64,000 bases of DNA from Streptomyces albiflavescens (GCF_014645835.1 NZ_BMMM01000011.1:1-64000); one strand, 5' to 3'; counted from the stretch's first letter, positions 35,604 to 45,185 are shown. Program-made: numbers and translations. The notes: generated by a model from the letters alone, not told the origin.

Positions 35604-36790
35604 TGCAGATGCACCACACCACCATCAAGCGTGTACTGATCGCCGGTGCCGTCCTCGCCGTGCTCGCGGGCTGTGGCAGTGAGCCGAAGGAACACGCGAA
35701 CGAGGCCCTCGGCACCAAGCCCGCCGTCCAGCCCGCCCCGCCGACGAAGAAGGCGGCCCAAGGACTGCTCGGCATGCCCCCCGTGCTGGACCCGAAGGAC
35801 GTCTACGCCGCCGACCGCCCGAACAGGCTCTCCCCGGTGGTCAAGGATTTCCCCGCCCGCGTCTACGTCCCCAACACCCTGTCCAACACCGTCACGGTCA
35901 TCGACCCGAAGACGTACCGGGTCATCGGGACGATCCCGGTCGGCACCCAGCCCCAACACGTGGTTCCCTCATGGGACATGAAGACCCTGTGGGTCAACAA
36001 CGACAAGGGAAACAGCCTTACACCCATCGACCCGAAGACCGGCAAGGCCGGCAAGCCGGTCAGCGTGCACGACCCGTACAACCTCTACTTCACGCCCAAT
36101 GGCAAGTACGCCATCGTGATGGCCTCCCTCGACCGCGAACTGGTCTTCCGTGACCCGCACACCATGAAGCGTCTGAAGACCGAGCCGGTGAGCTGCTACG
36201 GCGTCAACCACGCCGACTTCTCCGTCGACGGCCGCTACTTCATCGCGTCGTGCGAGTTCAGCGGCGAACTGCTGAAGGTCGACACACAGAAGATGAAGGT
36301 GGTCGCGCAGCAGAAACTGCCGCTCCACGGCTCCATGCCGCAGGACGTGAAGATCTCGCCGAACGGCAAGAGGTTCTACATCGCCGACATGAAGGCCAAC
36401 GGCGTATGGGTCCTGGACGGCGACAAGTTCACCAAGCCGACCCTCCTGCCGACCGGCAAGGGCACCCACGGCCTGTACGTCAGCCGTGACTCGCGCGAGA
36501 TGTACATCTCCAACCGGGGTGAAGGCAGCATCTCCATCTTCGACTTCACGAAGAACAGGCTCACCAAGAAGTGGCGCCTCCCCCAAGGTGGCAGCCCCGA
36601 CATGGGCGGCGTGTCCGCCGACGGCAAGGTGCTGTGGCTCTCCGGTCGTTACGACTCCGAGGTGTACGCCATCGACACCCGTACCGGCGTCCTGCTCGAC
36701 CGTATCCCGGTCGGCAGCGGCCCGCACGGCCTCGCGGTGTACCCGCAGCCGGGCCGCTACTCGCTCGGCCATACGGGCATCTTCCGCTGA
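35603..36790 (+). CDS. YVTN-type beta-propeller lipoprotein
   Basis: 395 residues. Lipobox LAVLAGC gives lipid Cys24. After a Pro/Lys-rich linker come about seven propeller blades of the YVTN family: VYVPNTLSNTVTVIDPKTYRVIGTIPVG, LWVNNDKGNSLTPIDPKTG and similar units through VYAIDTRTGVLLDRIPVG. These propellers sit on the outer face of the membrane; ligand or partner is unknown. The ATG overlaps the deacetylase stop (TGATG), and GGAG lies 11 bases ahead, so the two proteins are translationally coupled and may act together at the envelope. A second ATG six bases later is possible. Confidence 0.9.
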   Translation: MQMHHTTIKRVLIAGAVLAVLAGCGSEPKEHANEALGTKPAVQPAPPTKKAAQGLLGMPPVLDPKDVYAADRPNRLSPVVKDFPARVYVPNTLSNTVTVIDPKTYRVIGTIPVGTQPQHVVPSWDMKTLWVNNDKGNSLTPIDPKTGKAGKPVSVHDPYNLYFTPNGKYAIVMASLDRELVFRDPHTMKRLKTEPVSCYGVNHADFSVDGRYFIASCEFSGELLKVDTQKMKVVAQQKLPLHGSMPQDVKISPNGKRFYIADMKANGVWVLDGDKFTKPTLLPTGKGTHGLYVSRDSREMYISNRGEGSISIFDFTKNRLTKKWRLPQGGSPDMGGVSADGKVLWLSGRYDSEVYAIDTRTGVLLDRIPVGSGPHGLAVYPQPGRYSLGHTGIFR

Positions 36791-36880
36791 TCGGAGCGCA
36801 GTTGACGTCCGGCGGATGACACGCCGCCGTCCGGGTGACGATCCCCACCCCGTCGCCGCGGAACCGAGATCGTGCTCCCC

Positions 36881-37489
36881 ATGATCACAACTCGCCTGCG
36901 GCGGCGGGCCGCTGCCGTCGTCCTCTCCCTCGGGGCCGTCTTCGCGACGTCCGCCGCGACCCCCGCCGCCCCCGCCCCGGCCCCGGCCACCAAGGCGGCC
37001 GCGCCCGCCTGTCCCCAGTTCGCCGACCCGATCAAGGCGGCCGCCGACCGCCGCGTGGACGTCGAACGCATCACCCCCGCCCCGGTCTGGCGCAAGACCT
37101 GCGGCACGCTCTACCGCAGCGACAGCCGCGGCCCGGCGACCGTCTTCGAGCAAGGCTTCTACCCGAAGGACGTCGTCAACGGGCAGTACGACATCGAGCA
37201 GTATGTGCTCGTCAACCAGCCCTCGCCGTACGTGTCGACGACGTACGACCACGACCTGTACAAGACCTGGTACAAGTCCGGCTACAACTACTACATCGAC
37301 GCGCCCGGCGGTGTGGACGTCAACAAGACCATCGGCGACACCCACAAGTGGGCCGACCAGGTCGAGGTCGCCTTCCCGGGCGGCATCGCGCGCCAATACA
37401 TCATCGGCGTCTGCCCGGTCGACAAGAAGGCCAAGACCGAGATCATGAACGACTGCGAGAGCAACCCGAACTACGAGCCCTGGCACTGA
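36881..37489 (+). CDS. Secreted guanine-specific mono-ADP-ribosyltransferase (ScARP/Scabin family)
   Basis: 202 residues with a Sec signal (RLRRRAAAVVLSLGAVFATSAA). The mature part matches the pierisin-related DNA/nucleotide-targeting toxins described as ScARP (S. coelicolor SCO5461) and Scabin (S. scabies). Arg79 in LYRSD binds NAD, VSTTYD (118-123) is the STS-type motif, and Gln160-Val-Glu162 is the Q-x-E catalytic pair typical of guanine modifiers. Cys44, Cys74, Cys178 and Cys192 fit two disulfides. Family members attach ADP-ribose to guanine of mono-nucleotides or DNA; activity here is inferred. No immunity gene is adjacent. A GTG nine bases earlier could be the start. Confidence 0.92.
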   Translation: MITTRLRRRAAAVVLSLGAVFATSAATPAAPAPAPATKAAAPACPQFADPIKAAADRRVDVERITPAPVWRKTCGTLYRSDSRGPATVFEQGFYPKDVVNGQYDIEQYVLVNQPSPYVSTTYDHDLYKTWYKSGYNYYIDAPGGVDVNKTIGDTHKWADQVEVAFPGGIARQYIIGVCPVDKKAKTEIMNDCESNPNYEPWH

Positions 37490-37511
37490 TGTCCAGGACC
37501 TGTCCGGCGGA

Positions 37512-38189
37512 TCACGCCGGAGAAACGGGGCCTGATCCGGCGGACAGGCCCTGGCGGGTGAGGAGCAGCGCCTCCGACCCCACCGGACGGTAACCGGCCG
37601 CCTGGAACGCCCGCAGACTGCGGGCGTTCCCCGGCGAGATCTGGGCCCACACCGGTTCGCCCTCGCTCAGCTGTCGGGCCGCCGAGACGAGCGCACGCCC
37701 CAGCCCCCGCTGGCGTACCTGCTCGTCGACCTCGACCGCGACCTCCAGTCGGCCCGCGACCCCGCGCCCCATCACGAGCACGCCGCCCTCGGTGGCCCAC
37801 ACCCGCACGTCGTCGCGGCGCCTGCGGGAACTGACGACCCGCGGATGGTCGGGGTCGTGGATCTCCTTCAGCTCGAGCGGCGGCTCGCCCGGGAGCGGGG
37901 AGCCGACCGTGAGCAGGTCGATGGTGTCGCTCGCCCGCCTCGTGCGCTCCATCAGCGCCGCGAGGAACCGCGCGTTCATCGGCGCGGCGAGCGCGTCGCA
38001 GTCGACGGAGCCCAGCGCCTCGCGCACCCACCGGGGATCCTCGTCGGCGAAGACGACGTTATGTGCGGTGAAGGCGATGACCCCCGCGTCCCGGTGGGAA
38101 TGCTGGCGTACGACGGTCACGGAGCCGTCAGGAGGCGGAAAGACACCACGAGCCGCCGCATCCAGAATGTCCCGCAGAGTGTCCGTCAC
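37512..38189 (-). CDS. GNAT-family N-acetyltransferase
   Basis: 225 residues, cytoplasmic. The C-terminal acetyl-CoA domain shows VAVEVDEQVRQRGLGRALVSAA (motif A, RQRGLG pyrophosphate loop) followed by ARSLRAFQAAGYRPVGSEALLL (motif B). The N-terminal half is a less conserved domain (DTLRDILDAAARGVFPPPDGSVTVV). The substrate is unknown. The GTG at 38189 has a weak G-rich ribosome site. It is divergent from the MerR gene and might be its target, sharing the 82-bp region between them. Confidence 0.85.
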   Translation of the reverse strand: MTDTLRDILDAAARGVFPPPDGSVTVVRQHSHRDAGVIAFTAHNVVFADEDPRWVREALGSVDCDALAAPMNARFLAALMERTRRASDTIDLLTVGSPLPGEPPLELKEIHDPDHPRVVSSRRRRDDVRVWATEGGVLVMGRGVAGRLEVAVEVDEQVRQRGLGRALVSAARQLSEGEPVWAQISPGNARSLRAFQAAGYRPVGSEALLLTRQGLSAGSGPVSPA

Positions 38190-38233
38190 GACCGCGCCCC
38201 CGCACCTCGAGTCCCCACGTTTGAGTGCTCGCC

Positions 38234-38264
38234 TTGAGTCTCCACCCACTGGAAGGCCCACACT
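38234..38264 (+). promoter_or_regulatory. MerR-type promoter with a 19-bp spacer and a dyad operator
   Basis: TTGAGT (38234-38239) and CACACT (38259-38264) are 19 bp apart, the over-long spacer typical of MerR-controlled promoters. The spacer holds CTCCA-N5-TGGAA. The -10 ends seven bases before the ATG, so the transcript is probably leaderless. Autoregulation is inferred. Confidence 0.6.
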
Positions 38265-38271
38265 CCCAGAC

Positions 38272-39186
38272 ATGATCGACGACGGCACCGGACTTTTCAC
38301 CATCGGAGAGCTGTCCCGGAGCACCGGCCTGTCCGTCCGCACCATCCGTTACTGGTCGGACGAGGGCGCCCTGCCCCCGGTGGCCCGCTCCTCGGGCGGC
38401 TACCGCCTGTACGACGCCGCGTCCGTCGCACGCCTGGAGCTGATCCGCACCCTGCGCGAACTGGGCCTGGGCCTGGACGACGTTCGCAAGGTGCTGGCGG
38501 GCGAGACGACGATCGCGGAAGTGGCGGCCGCGCACGTGGTGGCGCTGGACGCGCAGATCCGGTCCTTGAAGGTGACCCGGGCGGTGCTGTCGACCGTGGC
38601 GCGACGCGGTTCCACCGCGGAGGAGATGACACTCATGAACAAGCTGGCGCGGCTGTCGGCCGCGGAACGGAAGCGGATCATCGACGACTTCATGGAGGAG
38701 ACCTTCGGGGGCCTCGACACCGCGGACCCCGACATCCGCACCCGGATCCAGTTCAGCCTCGCTGATCTGCCCGAGGACCCCACGCCCGAGCAGGTGGACG
38801 CCTGGGTGGAGCTGGCCGAGCTGTTGCAGGACAAGGGCTTCCGCGCGCGCATGCGGAAGATGATCGAGTTCAACGCGGCGGACCGGGGGCCGGATGTGCC
38901 GGCCGGCACATCCCTGTGGTTCATGAGCCGACTGGTGCAACTCGCGGGAGAGGCGCTGGAGCAGGGCGTCGACCCCGAGTCGCCCGGGGCCGAGGAGGTG
39001 CTGGGCCCGTTGCTCGGCAACGCCGACCGGGCGGCCGTACTGGAACGCCTGGAGTCCGCGGCGCATGTCGAGATGGCCCGCTTCCGGGAGCTGAACGCAC
39101 TGGTCCGCGGCATGGAGCCGCTGTCCGCGCACCGCGAGGAGTTCGCCTGGGTGGTCGCCGCACTGCGCGCTCGGCTCGCCCGTTAA
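38272..39186 (+). CDS. MerR-family transcriptional regulator
   Basis: 304 residues. The N-terminal MerR helix-turn-helix and wing read FTIGELSRSTGLSVRTIRYWSDEGALPP and GGYRLYDAASVARL, then the dimer helix LRELGLGLDDVRKVLAG. The 200-residue C-terminal part is an all-helical effector domain typical of the longer, multidrug- or ligand-sensing type. No Cys-rich metal site is seen. The start is the ATG seven bases after a -10 box, with no ribosome site, so it is likely translated from a leaderless mRNA. It is divergent from the GNAT gene. Confidence 0.93.
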   Translation: MIDDGTGLFTIGELSRSTGLSVRTIRYWSDEGALPPVARSSGGYRLYDAASVARLELIRTLRELGLGLDDVRKVLAGETTIAEVAAAHVVALDAQIRSLKVTRAVLSTVARRGSTAEEMTLMNKLARLSAAERKRIIDDFMEETFGGLDTADPDIRTRIQFSLADLPEDPTPEQVDAWVELAELLQDKGFRARMRKMIEFNAADRGPDVPAGTSLWFMSRLVQLAGEALEQGVDPESPGAEEVLGPLLGNADRAAVLERLESAAHVEMARFRELNALVRGMEPLSAHREEFAWVVAALRARLAR

Positions 39187-39234
39187 TCTGACCTCCGTAC
39201 ACGTGGCAGTAATGCACTACGAAGGGGCGGATCG

Positions 39235-39447
39235 GTGGCGGACATCGAGGAAGCACGGAAGCAGTTCGAGCGGATCGACACGGACGGTGACGGTTTCATC
39301 ACCGCTGCCGAGTTCAAGACCGCCCTCGCCCAGGGCGGCGACTGGAACGTCACCGAGTCGGTGGCGGAGGCCATCATCGCCAGCCGCGACCTCAACGGCG
39401 ACAAGGTCCTCTCGTTCGACGAGTTCTGGACCCACCTGAGCAAGTGA
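39235..39447 (+). CDS. EF-hand calcium-binding protein
   Basis: A 70-residue cytoplasmic protein with two EF-hands. The first loop DTDGDGFITAAEF has all canonical oxygen ligands. The second, DLNGDKVLSFDEF, is near-canonical with Lys at position 6 of the loop. Streptomyces carry several such small calmodulin-like proteins, some linked to development. The GTG start has AAGGGG upstream. It follows the MerR gene by 48 bp and could be co-transcribed. A terminator follows immediately. Confidence 0.93.
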   Translation: MADIEEARKQFERIDTDGDGFITAAEFKTALAQGGDWNVTESVAEAIIASRDLNGDKVLSFDEFWTHLSK

Positions 39448-39458
39448 CACCCGCGAAG

Positions 39459-39487
39459 GGGCGCCCCCGGTGATCCGGTGGGCGCCC
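39459..39487. terminator. Bidirectional terminator between the EF-hand and AraC genes
   Basis: GGGCGCCCCCGG and CCGGTGGGCGCCC arms with a short loop and following CTTTCG lie between two convergent genes (EF-hand plus, AraC minus). Confidence 0.8.
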
Positions 39488-39512
39488 TTTCGTCATGCCG
39501 TGGGGGCGGTGC

Positions 39513-40439
39513 TCAGGAGGCGTGCCTGCGGTACTGACCGGGCGCCACCCCGTACTCCCGCTTGAACGCCTTGGCGAAGGCGAACTCCGAGGCGTAGCCG
39601 GTGCGTTGGGCCACCTGGCGCAGGGGGATGTCGCCGGCGCGGAGCAGGCGGCCCGCGGTCGTCATACGCCACCAGGTGAGGTATGTGAGCGGGGGCTCGC
39701 CCACCAGCGCGGTGAACCGTCGGGCGAATGCCGCGCGGGAGAGGCCGCCGAGGGCGCCGAGTTCCTCGACCGTCCAGGGGTGGGACGGGGCGCCGTGGAC
39801 GGCGCGCAGGGCCGCCGCGACCGCCGGGTCGGCGAGGGCGGCCGACCAGCCGGTGGGATGCCCGGAGCCGTGCCGCTCGCGCTGCCACCAGGCGCGCAGG
39901 ATGTACAGCAGGAGTGTGTCGAGGAGCGAGGTGACGATCGTGTCGGAGCCCGGCCGGCGCTCCTCCAGCTCGATGCCGAGGAGTTCGACCGCGGCCCGCA
40001 GCGAGCGGTGGGCGCCGACGCGGGCAGGGAGATGGACCACCTCGGGCAGCTCGGACAGGAGCGGATGGGCGCGAGCCCGGTCCAACTGGTAGGCCCCGCA
40101 GAGCAGAACGGTCGACGGGTCTGTCGACGGTCGTGGCGGCGGAGGCTCCGGCCACGTGCCGTCAGGCCGCAGCCGTACGTCCTCCAGCGGTACGTCCACG
40201 CCGCTGGCCAGCGCGTGACCGTGGCCGTGTGCGAGGAACACCACGTCGCCGGGGCCGAGCGCCACCGGCTCCCCCTCCGCGGGGAGCAGCCACGCCGAAC
40301 CCTGCAGCACCACATGGAACCCGGCCCCGTCCGAGGACTCGAAGCGCATCCCCCAGGGCGCGTATGCGTCCCGGCGCGAGGAGTGCGGGCGCCCGGTGCG
40401 CATCGTGGTGATGGCGTCGCTGAGTACGTCCATGCCCAT
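39513..40439 (-). CDS. AraC-family transcriptional regulator (cupin type)
   Basis: About 308 residues. The N-terminal cupin sensor contains GFHVVLQGSAWLLPAEGEPVALGPGDVVFLAHGHGHAL. The C-terminal double helix-turn-helix runs from WTVEELGALGGLSRAAFARRF to LRQVAQRTGYASEFAFAKAFKREYGVAPGQYRR, an almost perfect AraC signature. The start could be ATG 40439 or ATG 40433; neither has a good ribosome site. It is divergent from a quinone-reductase-like gene with two 21-bp direct repeats between them, so it probably controls that gene. Confidence 0.93.
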   Translation of the reverse strand: MGMDVLSDAITTMRTGRPHSSRRDAYAPWGMRFESSDGAGFHVVLQGSAWLLPAEGEPVALGPGDVVFLAHGHGHALASGVDVPLEDVRLRPDGTWPEPPPPRPSTDPSTVLLCGAYQLDRARAHPLLSELPEVVHLPARVGAHRSLRAAVELLGIELEERRPGSDTIVTSLLDTLLLYILRAWWQRERHGSGHPTGWSAALADPAVAAALRAVHGAPSHPWTVEELGALGGLSRAAFARRFTALVGEPPLTYLTWWRMTTAGRLLRAGDIPLRQVAQRTGYASEFAFAKAFKREYGVAPGQYRRHAS

Positions 40440-40458
40440 ACGGTAGCTCGTTGGCCCG

Positions 40459-40500
40459 GAAGCGAGACGAACGGACATGAAAGCGAGATCAGAGGGCATG
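40459..40500. promoter_or_regulatory. AraC operator: two adjacent 21-bp direct repeats
   Basis: 40459-40479 and 40480-40500 align at about 15 of 21 positions, sharing AAGCGAGA and CATG. Direct half-sites two helical turns apart are the normal target of AraC proteins. They lie just upstream of the predicted promoter of the reductase gene. Confidence 0.6.
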
Positions 40501-40534
40501 GATCGTCTCGCGCTGCACTCTTAGCGTGACGGGT

Positions 40535-41530
40535 ATGTCATCAACCACTTCACGCACTGTGCTCTTTCACGAACTGGGGGGCCCGGACGTCCTGAAGATC
40601 GAGGACGTCGAGGTGCCCGCCCCCGGCCCCGGCGAAGTCCTCGTACGCGTCGAGGCGTTGGGCCTCAACCGCGCCGAGGCCCTGTTCCGCGCGGGGACGT
40701 ACTACTACCAGCCCACCCTGCCCGCCTCGCGGCTCGGCTACGAGGCGTCCGGCACCGTCGAGGCGGTCGGCGAGGGCGTCACCGACTTCGCCGTGGGCGA
40801 CCCCGTGATGACCGGACCCGGCATCGAGATGAGCGCCCAGGGCGTGTACGCGGAACGCGTCGTGCTGCCCGACACCGCGGTCGTGCCACGCCCGGAGACG
40901 GTGGACGCGGTCACCGGCGCCGCGGCGTGGCTGACCTACACGACGGCTTACGGCGCGCTCCTGGAGACCGCGGGGCTGAAGCCCGGCGACCATGTCCTGA
41001 TCACCGGCGCGTCCAGCGGTGTCGGCACCGCCGCGATCCAGGTCGCCCGCCGCATCGGCGCGATTCCGCTGGCCACCACCCGGTCCGAGGCGAAGAGGCG
41101 ACGGCTTCTCGATCTCGGGGCGGAGCACGTGATCGTCTCCGACGACGAGGACGTGCCGAAGGAGGCCCGGCGGCTCACCGGCGGTCGCGGGGCCGAGGTG
41201 GTCTTCGACGCGATCGGCGGTCCCGGCTTCCGCACGCTGGGCGAGGCGCTCACGGAGGGCGGTGCGATGCTCGTCTACGGCTGGCTCGATCAGCGACCGG
41301 CCGAGCTTCCCTGGAACTGGCCGCTCACCGTCCACACGTACGCCAATTTCGCCCTGACCTCGACGGCGGCAGGCCGCCGCCGGTCCACGGCCTTCCTGAA
41401 CGCGGGCCTGCGCGACGGCGGCTTCCGGCCACCGGTCGCCGAGGTCTTCGAGGGGCTCGACCGCATCGCGGACGCCCACCGTCTGATGGAGAGCAACACG
41501 CACTTCGGCAAGATCGTGGTGAAACCCTGA
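40535..41530 (+). CDS. Zinc-independent medium-chain dehydrogenase (quinone-oxidoreductase type)
   Basis: 331 residues from the ATG, or 334 from GTG 40526. GroES-like domain, then a Rossmann fold with HVLITGASSGVGTAAIQVARRIGA for NADPH. The structural-zinc Cys cluster and the catalytic Cys/His of alcohol dehydrogenases are absent, which places it with quinone oxidoreductase/zeta-crystallin proteins. It reduces quinones or enones; the substrate is unknown. TAGCGT seven bases before the ATG suggests a leaderless message. The divergent AraC gene is its likely regulator. Confidence 0.92.
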   Translation: MSSTTSRTVLFHELGGPDVLKIEDVEVPAPGPGEVLVRVEALGLNRAEALFRAGTYYYQPTLPASRLGYEASGTVEAVGEGVTDFAVGDPVMTGPGIEMSAQGVYAERVVLPDTAVVPRPETVDAVTGAAAWLTYTTAYGALLETAGLKPGDHVLITGASSGVGTAAIQVARRIGAIPLATTRSEAKRRRLLDLGAEHVIVSDDEDVPKEARRLTGGRGAEVVFDAIGGPGFRTLGEALTEGGAMLVYGWLDQRPAELPWNWPLTVHTYANFALTSTAAGRRRSTAFLNAGLRDGGFRPPVAEVFEGLDRIADAHRLMESNTHFGKIVVKP

Positions 41531-41629
41531 GGGCGGTCACCCGGATGCCGCACATCCCGGAATAGCGCGTCCGCCGCCGGGGTTGGTGACCCTCATCAGG
41601 ACCACCAACCCCGGAAGGGCCTGGCACTC

Positions 41630-42292
41630 ATGAAGATCGGCATCATCGGCGCGGGCAACATCGGCGGCAACCTCACCCGGCGGCTCACCACCCTCGGCCA
41701 CGACGTCTCCGTCGCCAATTCCCGCGGTCCCCACACACTCACAGCGCTCGCCGAGGAGACCGGGGCGACACCCGTCAAGGTCGAGGACGCGGCACGCGGC
41801 GCCGAGCTCGTCGTGATCACGGTCCCGGTGAAGGCGGTCCCGGACCTGCCGTCCGGGCTGCTCGACGAGGCGGCGGACGGTGTCGCCGTCATCGACACCG
41901 GCAACTACTACCCCCAGCAGCGCGACGGCAGGATCGCCGCGATCGAGGACAACGGCCTCACCGAGAGCAGCTGGACGGCCCAGCAGATCGGCCACACCGT
42001 CATCAAGGCCTTCAACGGCACCTACGCCCAGGACATCCTGGACCGCCCGCGCCCGGCCGGCGCCCCCGACCGCATGGCCCTCCCGGTCGCAGGCGACGAC
42101 GAGGACGCCAAGCGCGTGGTCCGCGCCCTGATCGACGACCTCGGCTTCGACACCGTCGACGCCGGCGGCCTCGGCGACTCCTGGCGCCAGCAGCCCGGCA
42201 CCCCGGTCTACGGCCTGCAGGAGGGCCTCGACTCGGTGACGAAGGCGCTCGCCGAGGCACCCCGGGAGCGCTCGGCGGACTTCCGCGCCTGA
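41630..42292 (+). CDS. NADPH:F420-reductase-like NAD(P)-binding protein
   Basis: 220 residues. MKIGIIGAGNIGGNLTRRLTTLGHDVSVANSRGP is a Rossmann motif ending in NSR, which favours NADPH. The remainder follows the NpdG / NADP oxidoreductase coenzyme-F420-dependent pattern (VVITVPVKAVPDL, AFNGTYAQDIL, GDDEDAKRVV). True F420 use cannot be told from sequence; many Streptomyces homologues are of unknown substrate. GGAAGGG supports the ATG. It stands 99 bp after the reductase gene, possibly independent. Confidence 0.88.
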   Translation: MKIGIIGAGNIGGNLTRRLTTLGHDVSVANSRGPHTLTALAEETGATPVKVEDAARGAELVVITVPVKAVPDLPSGLLDEAADGVAVIDTGNYYPQQRDGRIAAIEDNGLTESSWTAQQIGHTVIKAFNGTYAQDILDRPRPAGAPDRMALPVAGDDEDAKRVVRALIDDLGFDTVDAGGLGDSWRQQPGTPVYGLQEGLDSVTKALAEAPRERSADFRA

Positions 42293-42324
42293 TCCCGACT
42301 CCCGCTCCCCGCCCGGCCAATGGC

Positions 42325-43011
42325 ATGATCACGTCCGTGACCAGCGAAATCGTAAGGCCCCCTGCCGGAAAGTACGTCCTGTTCGACGTCGACGGAACGC
42401 TGATTGACGCGGTGGACAATCAGCGCCGTGTCTGGGAAGCGTGGGCGACGCGCTACGAGGTGGACCCCCGGCAGGTCCACCGCGTGGCGCTGCGCACCCG
42501 CCCCATGGAGACCTTCGCGACCGTCGCCCCGGATCGCGACCCGCGGGAGTGCCTGGCCGCCCTGCACGAGTTGGAGGACGAGGACGTACGTTCCGGCGTC
42601 TACGGCGCCTTCGAGGGTGCCGCGGAGCTGCTGGCCGCGCTGCCGGCCCGGCGCTGGGCGCTGGTCACGTCGAACTACGAGCACCGGGTGCGTGGCCGGT
42701 TCGCCCGGACCGGCCTGCCCGTTCCGGAGGTGCTCGTCGACGCCGCCGCCGTCGAGGAGGGCAAGCCGTCGCCGGTGCCCTACCTGCTGGCGGCGAAGCT
42801 CCTCGGCGCCGAGCCGGCGGACTGTCTCGTGGTGGAGGACGCGCCGTCGGGCGTGGAGGCCGGGCTGCGTGCCGGAATGACGGTGTGGGGAGTCAACGCT
42901 CCCGAAGTGGACGGCGTCCACCGCCACTTCGGGAGCCTGAGCGAGGCGGTACCCGAGATCCTGGCCTTCGCGGTCGGAGAGCGCTCAGCCGCCGTCCGCC
43001 CAGTCGACTAG
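42325..43011 (+). CDS. HAD-superfamily phosphatase (phosphoglycolate-phosphatase-like)
   Basis: 228 residues. Motif I FDVDGTLID (nucleophile Asp21, acid Asp23), a cap domain of about 60 residues, motif II VTSN, motif III EEGKPSPVPY with the Lys and motif IV VVEDAPSGVEAG. This is the beta-phosphoglucomutase/phosphoglycolate subgroup; the substrate is not assignable. The last 27 bp overlap the convergent muramidase gene. The ATG has no clear ribosome site; a GTG 12 bases later is possible. Confidence 0.91.
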   Translation: MITSVTSEIVRPPAGKYVLFDVDGTLIDAVDNQRRVWEAWATRYEVDPRQVHRVALRTRPMETFATVAPDRDPRECLAALHELEDEDVRSGVYGAFEGAAELLAALPARRWALVTSNYEHRVRGRFARTGLPVPEVLVDAAAVEEGKPSPVPYLLAAKLLGAEPADCLVVEDAPSGVEAGLRAGMTVWGVNAPEVDGVHRHFGSLSEAVPEILAFAVGERSAAVRPVD

Positions 43012-43542
43012 CGCCGCCTTGTTCGCGAAGTCGGCGACGTCCTTGTCCAGGGGTTCGTCGGTGTACTGGTGGAAGCGCCACTTCGCCTGGATGCGGGGCT
43101 TGCCCGCGGTCACGTAGTCGGCGATCCACAGGCCGTCGCCCGCGTACGACGTCGTGTCGACGTTCAGCCAGTAGTTGCGGTTGGTGTAGAGCACGACCCG
43201 GTGATCGGGGCGGAGTTCCTTCACCTTGCGGATGAAGCGGTCCTTCTCCGCGTTGCTCGCGTGGGTGCCGTCGCCGGTCGTCTCCCAGTCGACGGCGAGC
43301 AGGTCGCCCGCCTTCTCCGGGGCCTTGCTGAGGAAGTACTCGGCCTGGGCCGTGATGTTGCCGGGCCACAGGAAGTGGTAGAAGCCGACCACGCAGTCGG
43401 CGTCGCGGGCCGTCTTCACCTGGGCGGTCAGCTTCGGGTTGACGTACGAGCGGCCCTCCGTCGCCTTGATGAAGACGAAGGAGAGGCCGTCGGTGTCGTA
43501 CGAAGAGGATTGGTACGCGCTCACGTCGATGCCGCGCAGCAT
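42985..43542 (-). CDS. GH25 muramidase-like protein without signal peptide
   Basis: 185 residues covering the complete GH25 barrel: GIDVSAYQ (Asp6) and VDWETTGDG with the D-x-E pair (Asp85, Glu87), FVFIKATEG and FHQYTDE. GH25 enzymes cut the glycan chain of peptidoglycan. No Sec or Tat signal is present, although a wall enzyme needs export, so it may leave by another route or by lysis. GGGAG lies five bases before the ATG. The 3' end overlaps the HAD gene. Confidence 0.88.
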   Translation of the reverse strand: MLRGIDVSAYQSSSYDTDGLSFVFIKATEGRSYVNPKLTAQVKTARDADCVVGFYHFLWPGNITAQAEYFLSKAPEKAGDLLAVDWETTGDGTHASNAEKDRFIRKVKELRPDHRVVLYTNRNYWLNVDTTSYAGDGLWIADYVTAGKPRIQAKWRFHQYTDEPLDKDVADFANKAALVDWADGG

Positions 43543-43714
43543 GGCGACTCCCTGAAGTGCCGGTGGGGGGAACAGGAGTTGTGGTTGATTCCTGCCCCGC
43601 CCTGGCACGTGTGATCCCCGCCCGCGGCGGGAACCTCAGCCTCGGGTGGCCATCGATCCCGGCACCGAGGCCGACTTCGCCGACCGGTCCGAGGTGATCA
43701 CGCTCGTACGAAGT
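43543..43714. other. Intergenic region between the muramidase and serine-dehydratase genes
   Basis: 172 bp containing the muramidase promoter and the end of the sdaA transcript. No gene or clear hairpin is seen. Confidence 0.4.
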
Positions 43715-45082
<1,368 letters not shown>

Positions 45083-45185
45083 GGTGGGACTCCTAGCTGG
45101 ATTTCGCCGGACGCCGTTGTCCGGAGGAGGTGGTGCTTGGGGCGGGGCACCGCGCTCACCTCCCAGTGTGCGCGGCGCCCCGGAC

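Noticed and set aside
36841..36880. Immunity gene next to the ADP-ribosyltransferase
   Set aside because: The flanking space is under 100 bp and neighbours are a propeller lipoprotein and a GNAT protein, neither a known antitoxin.
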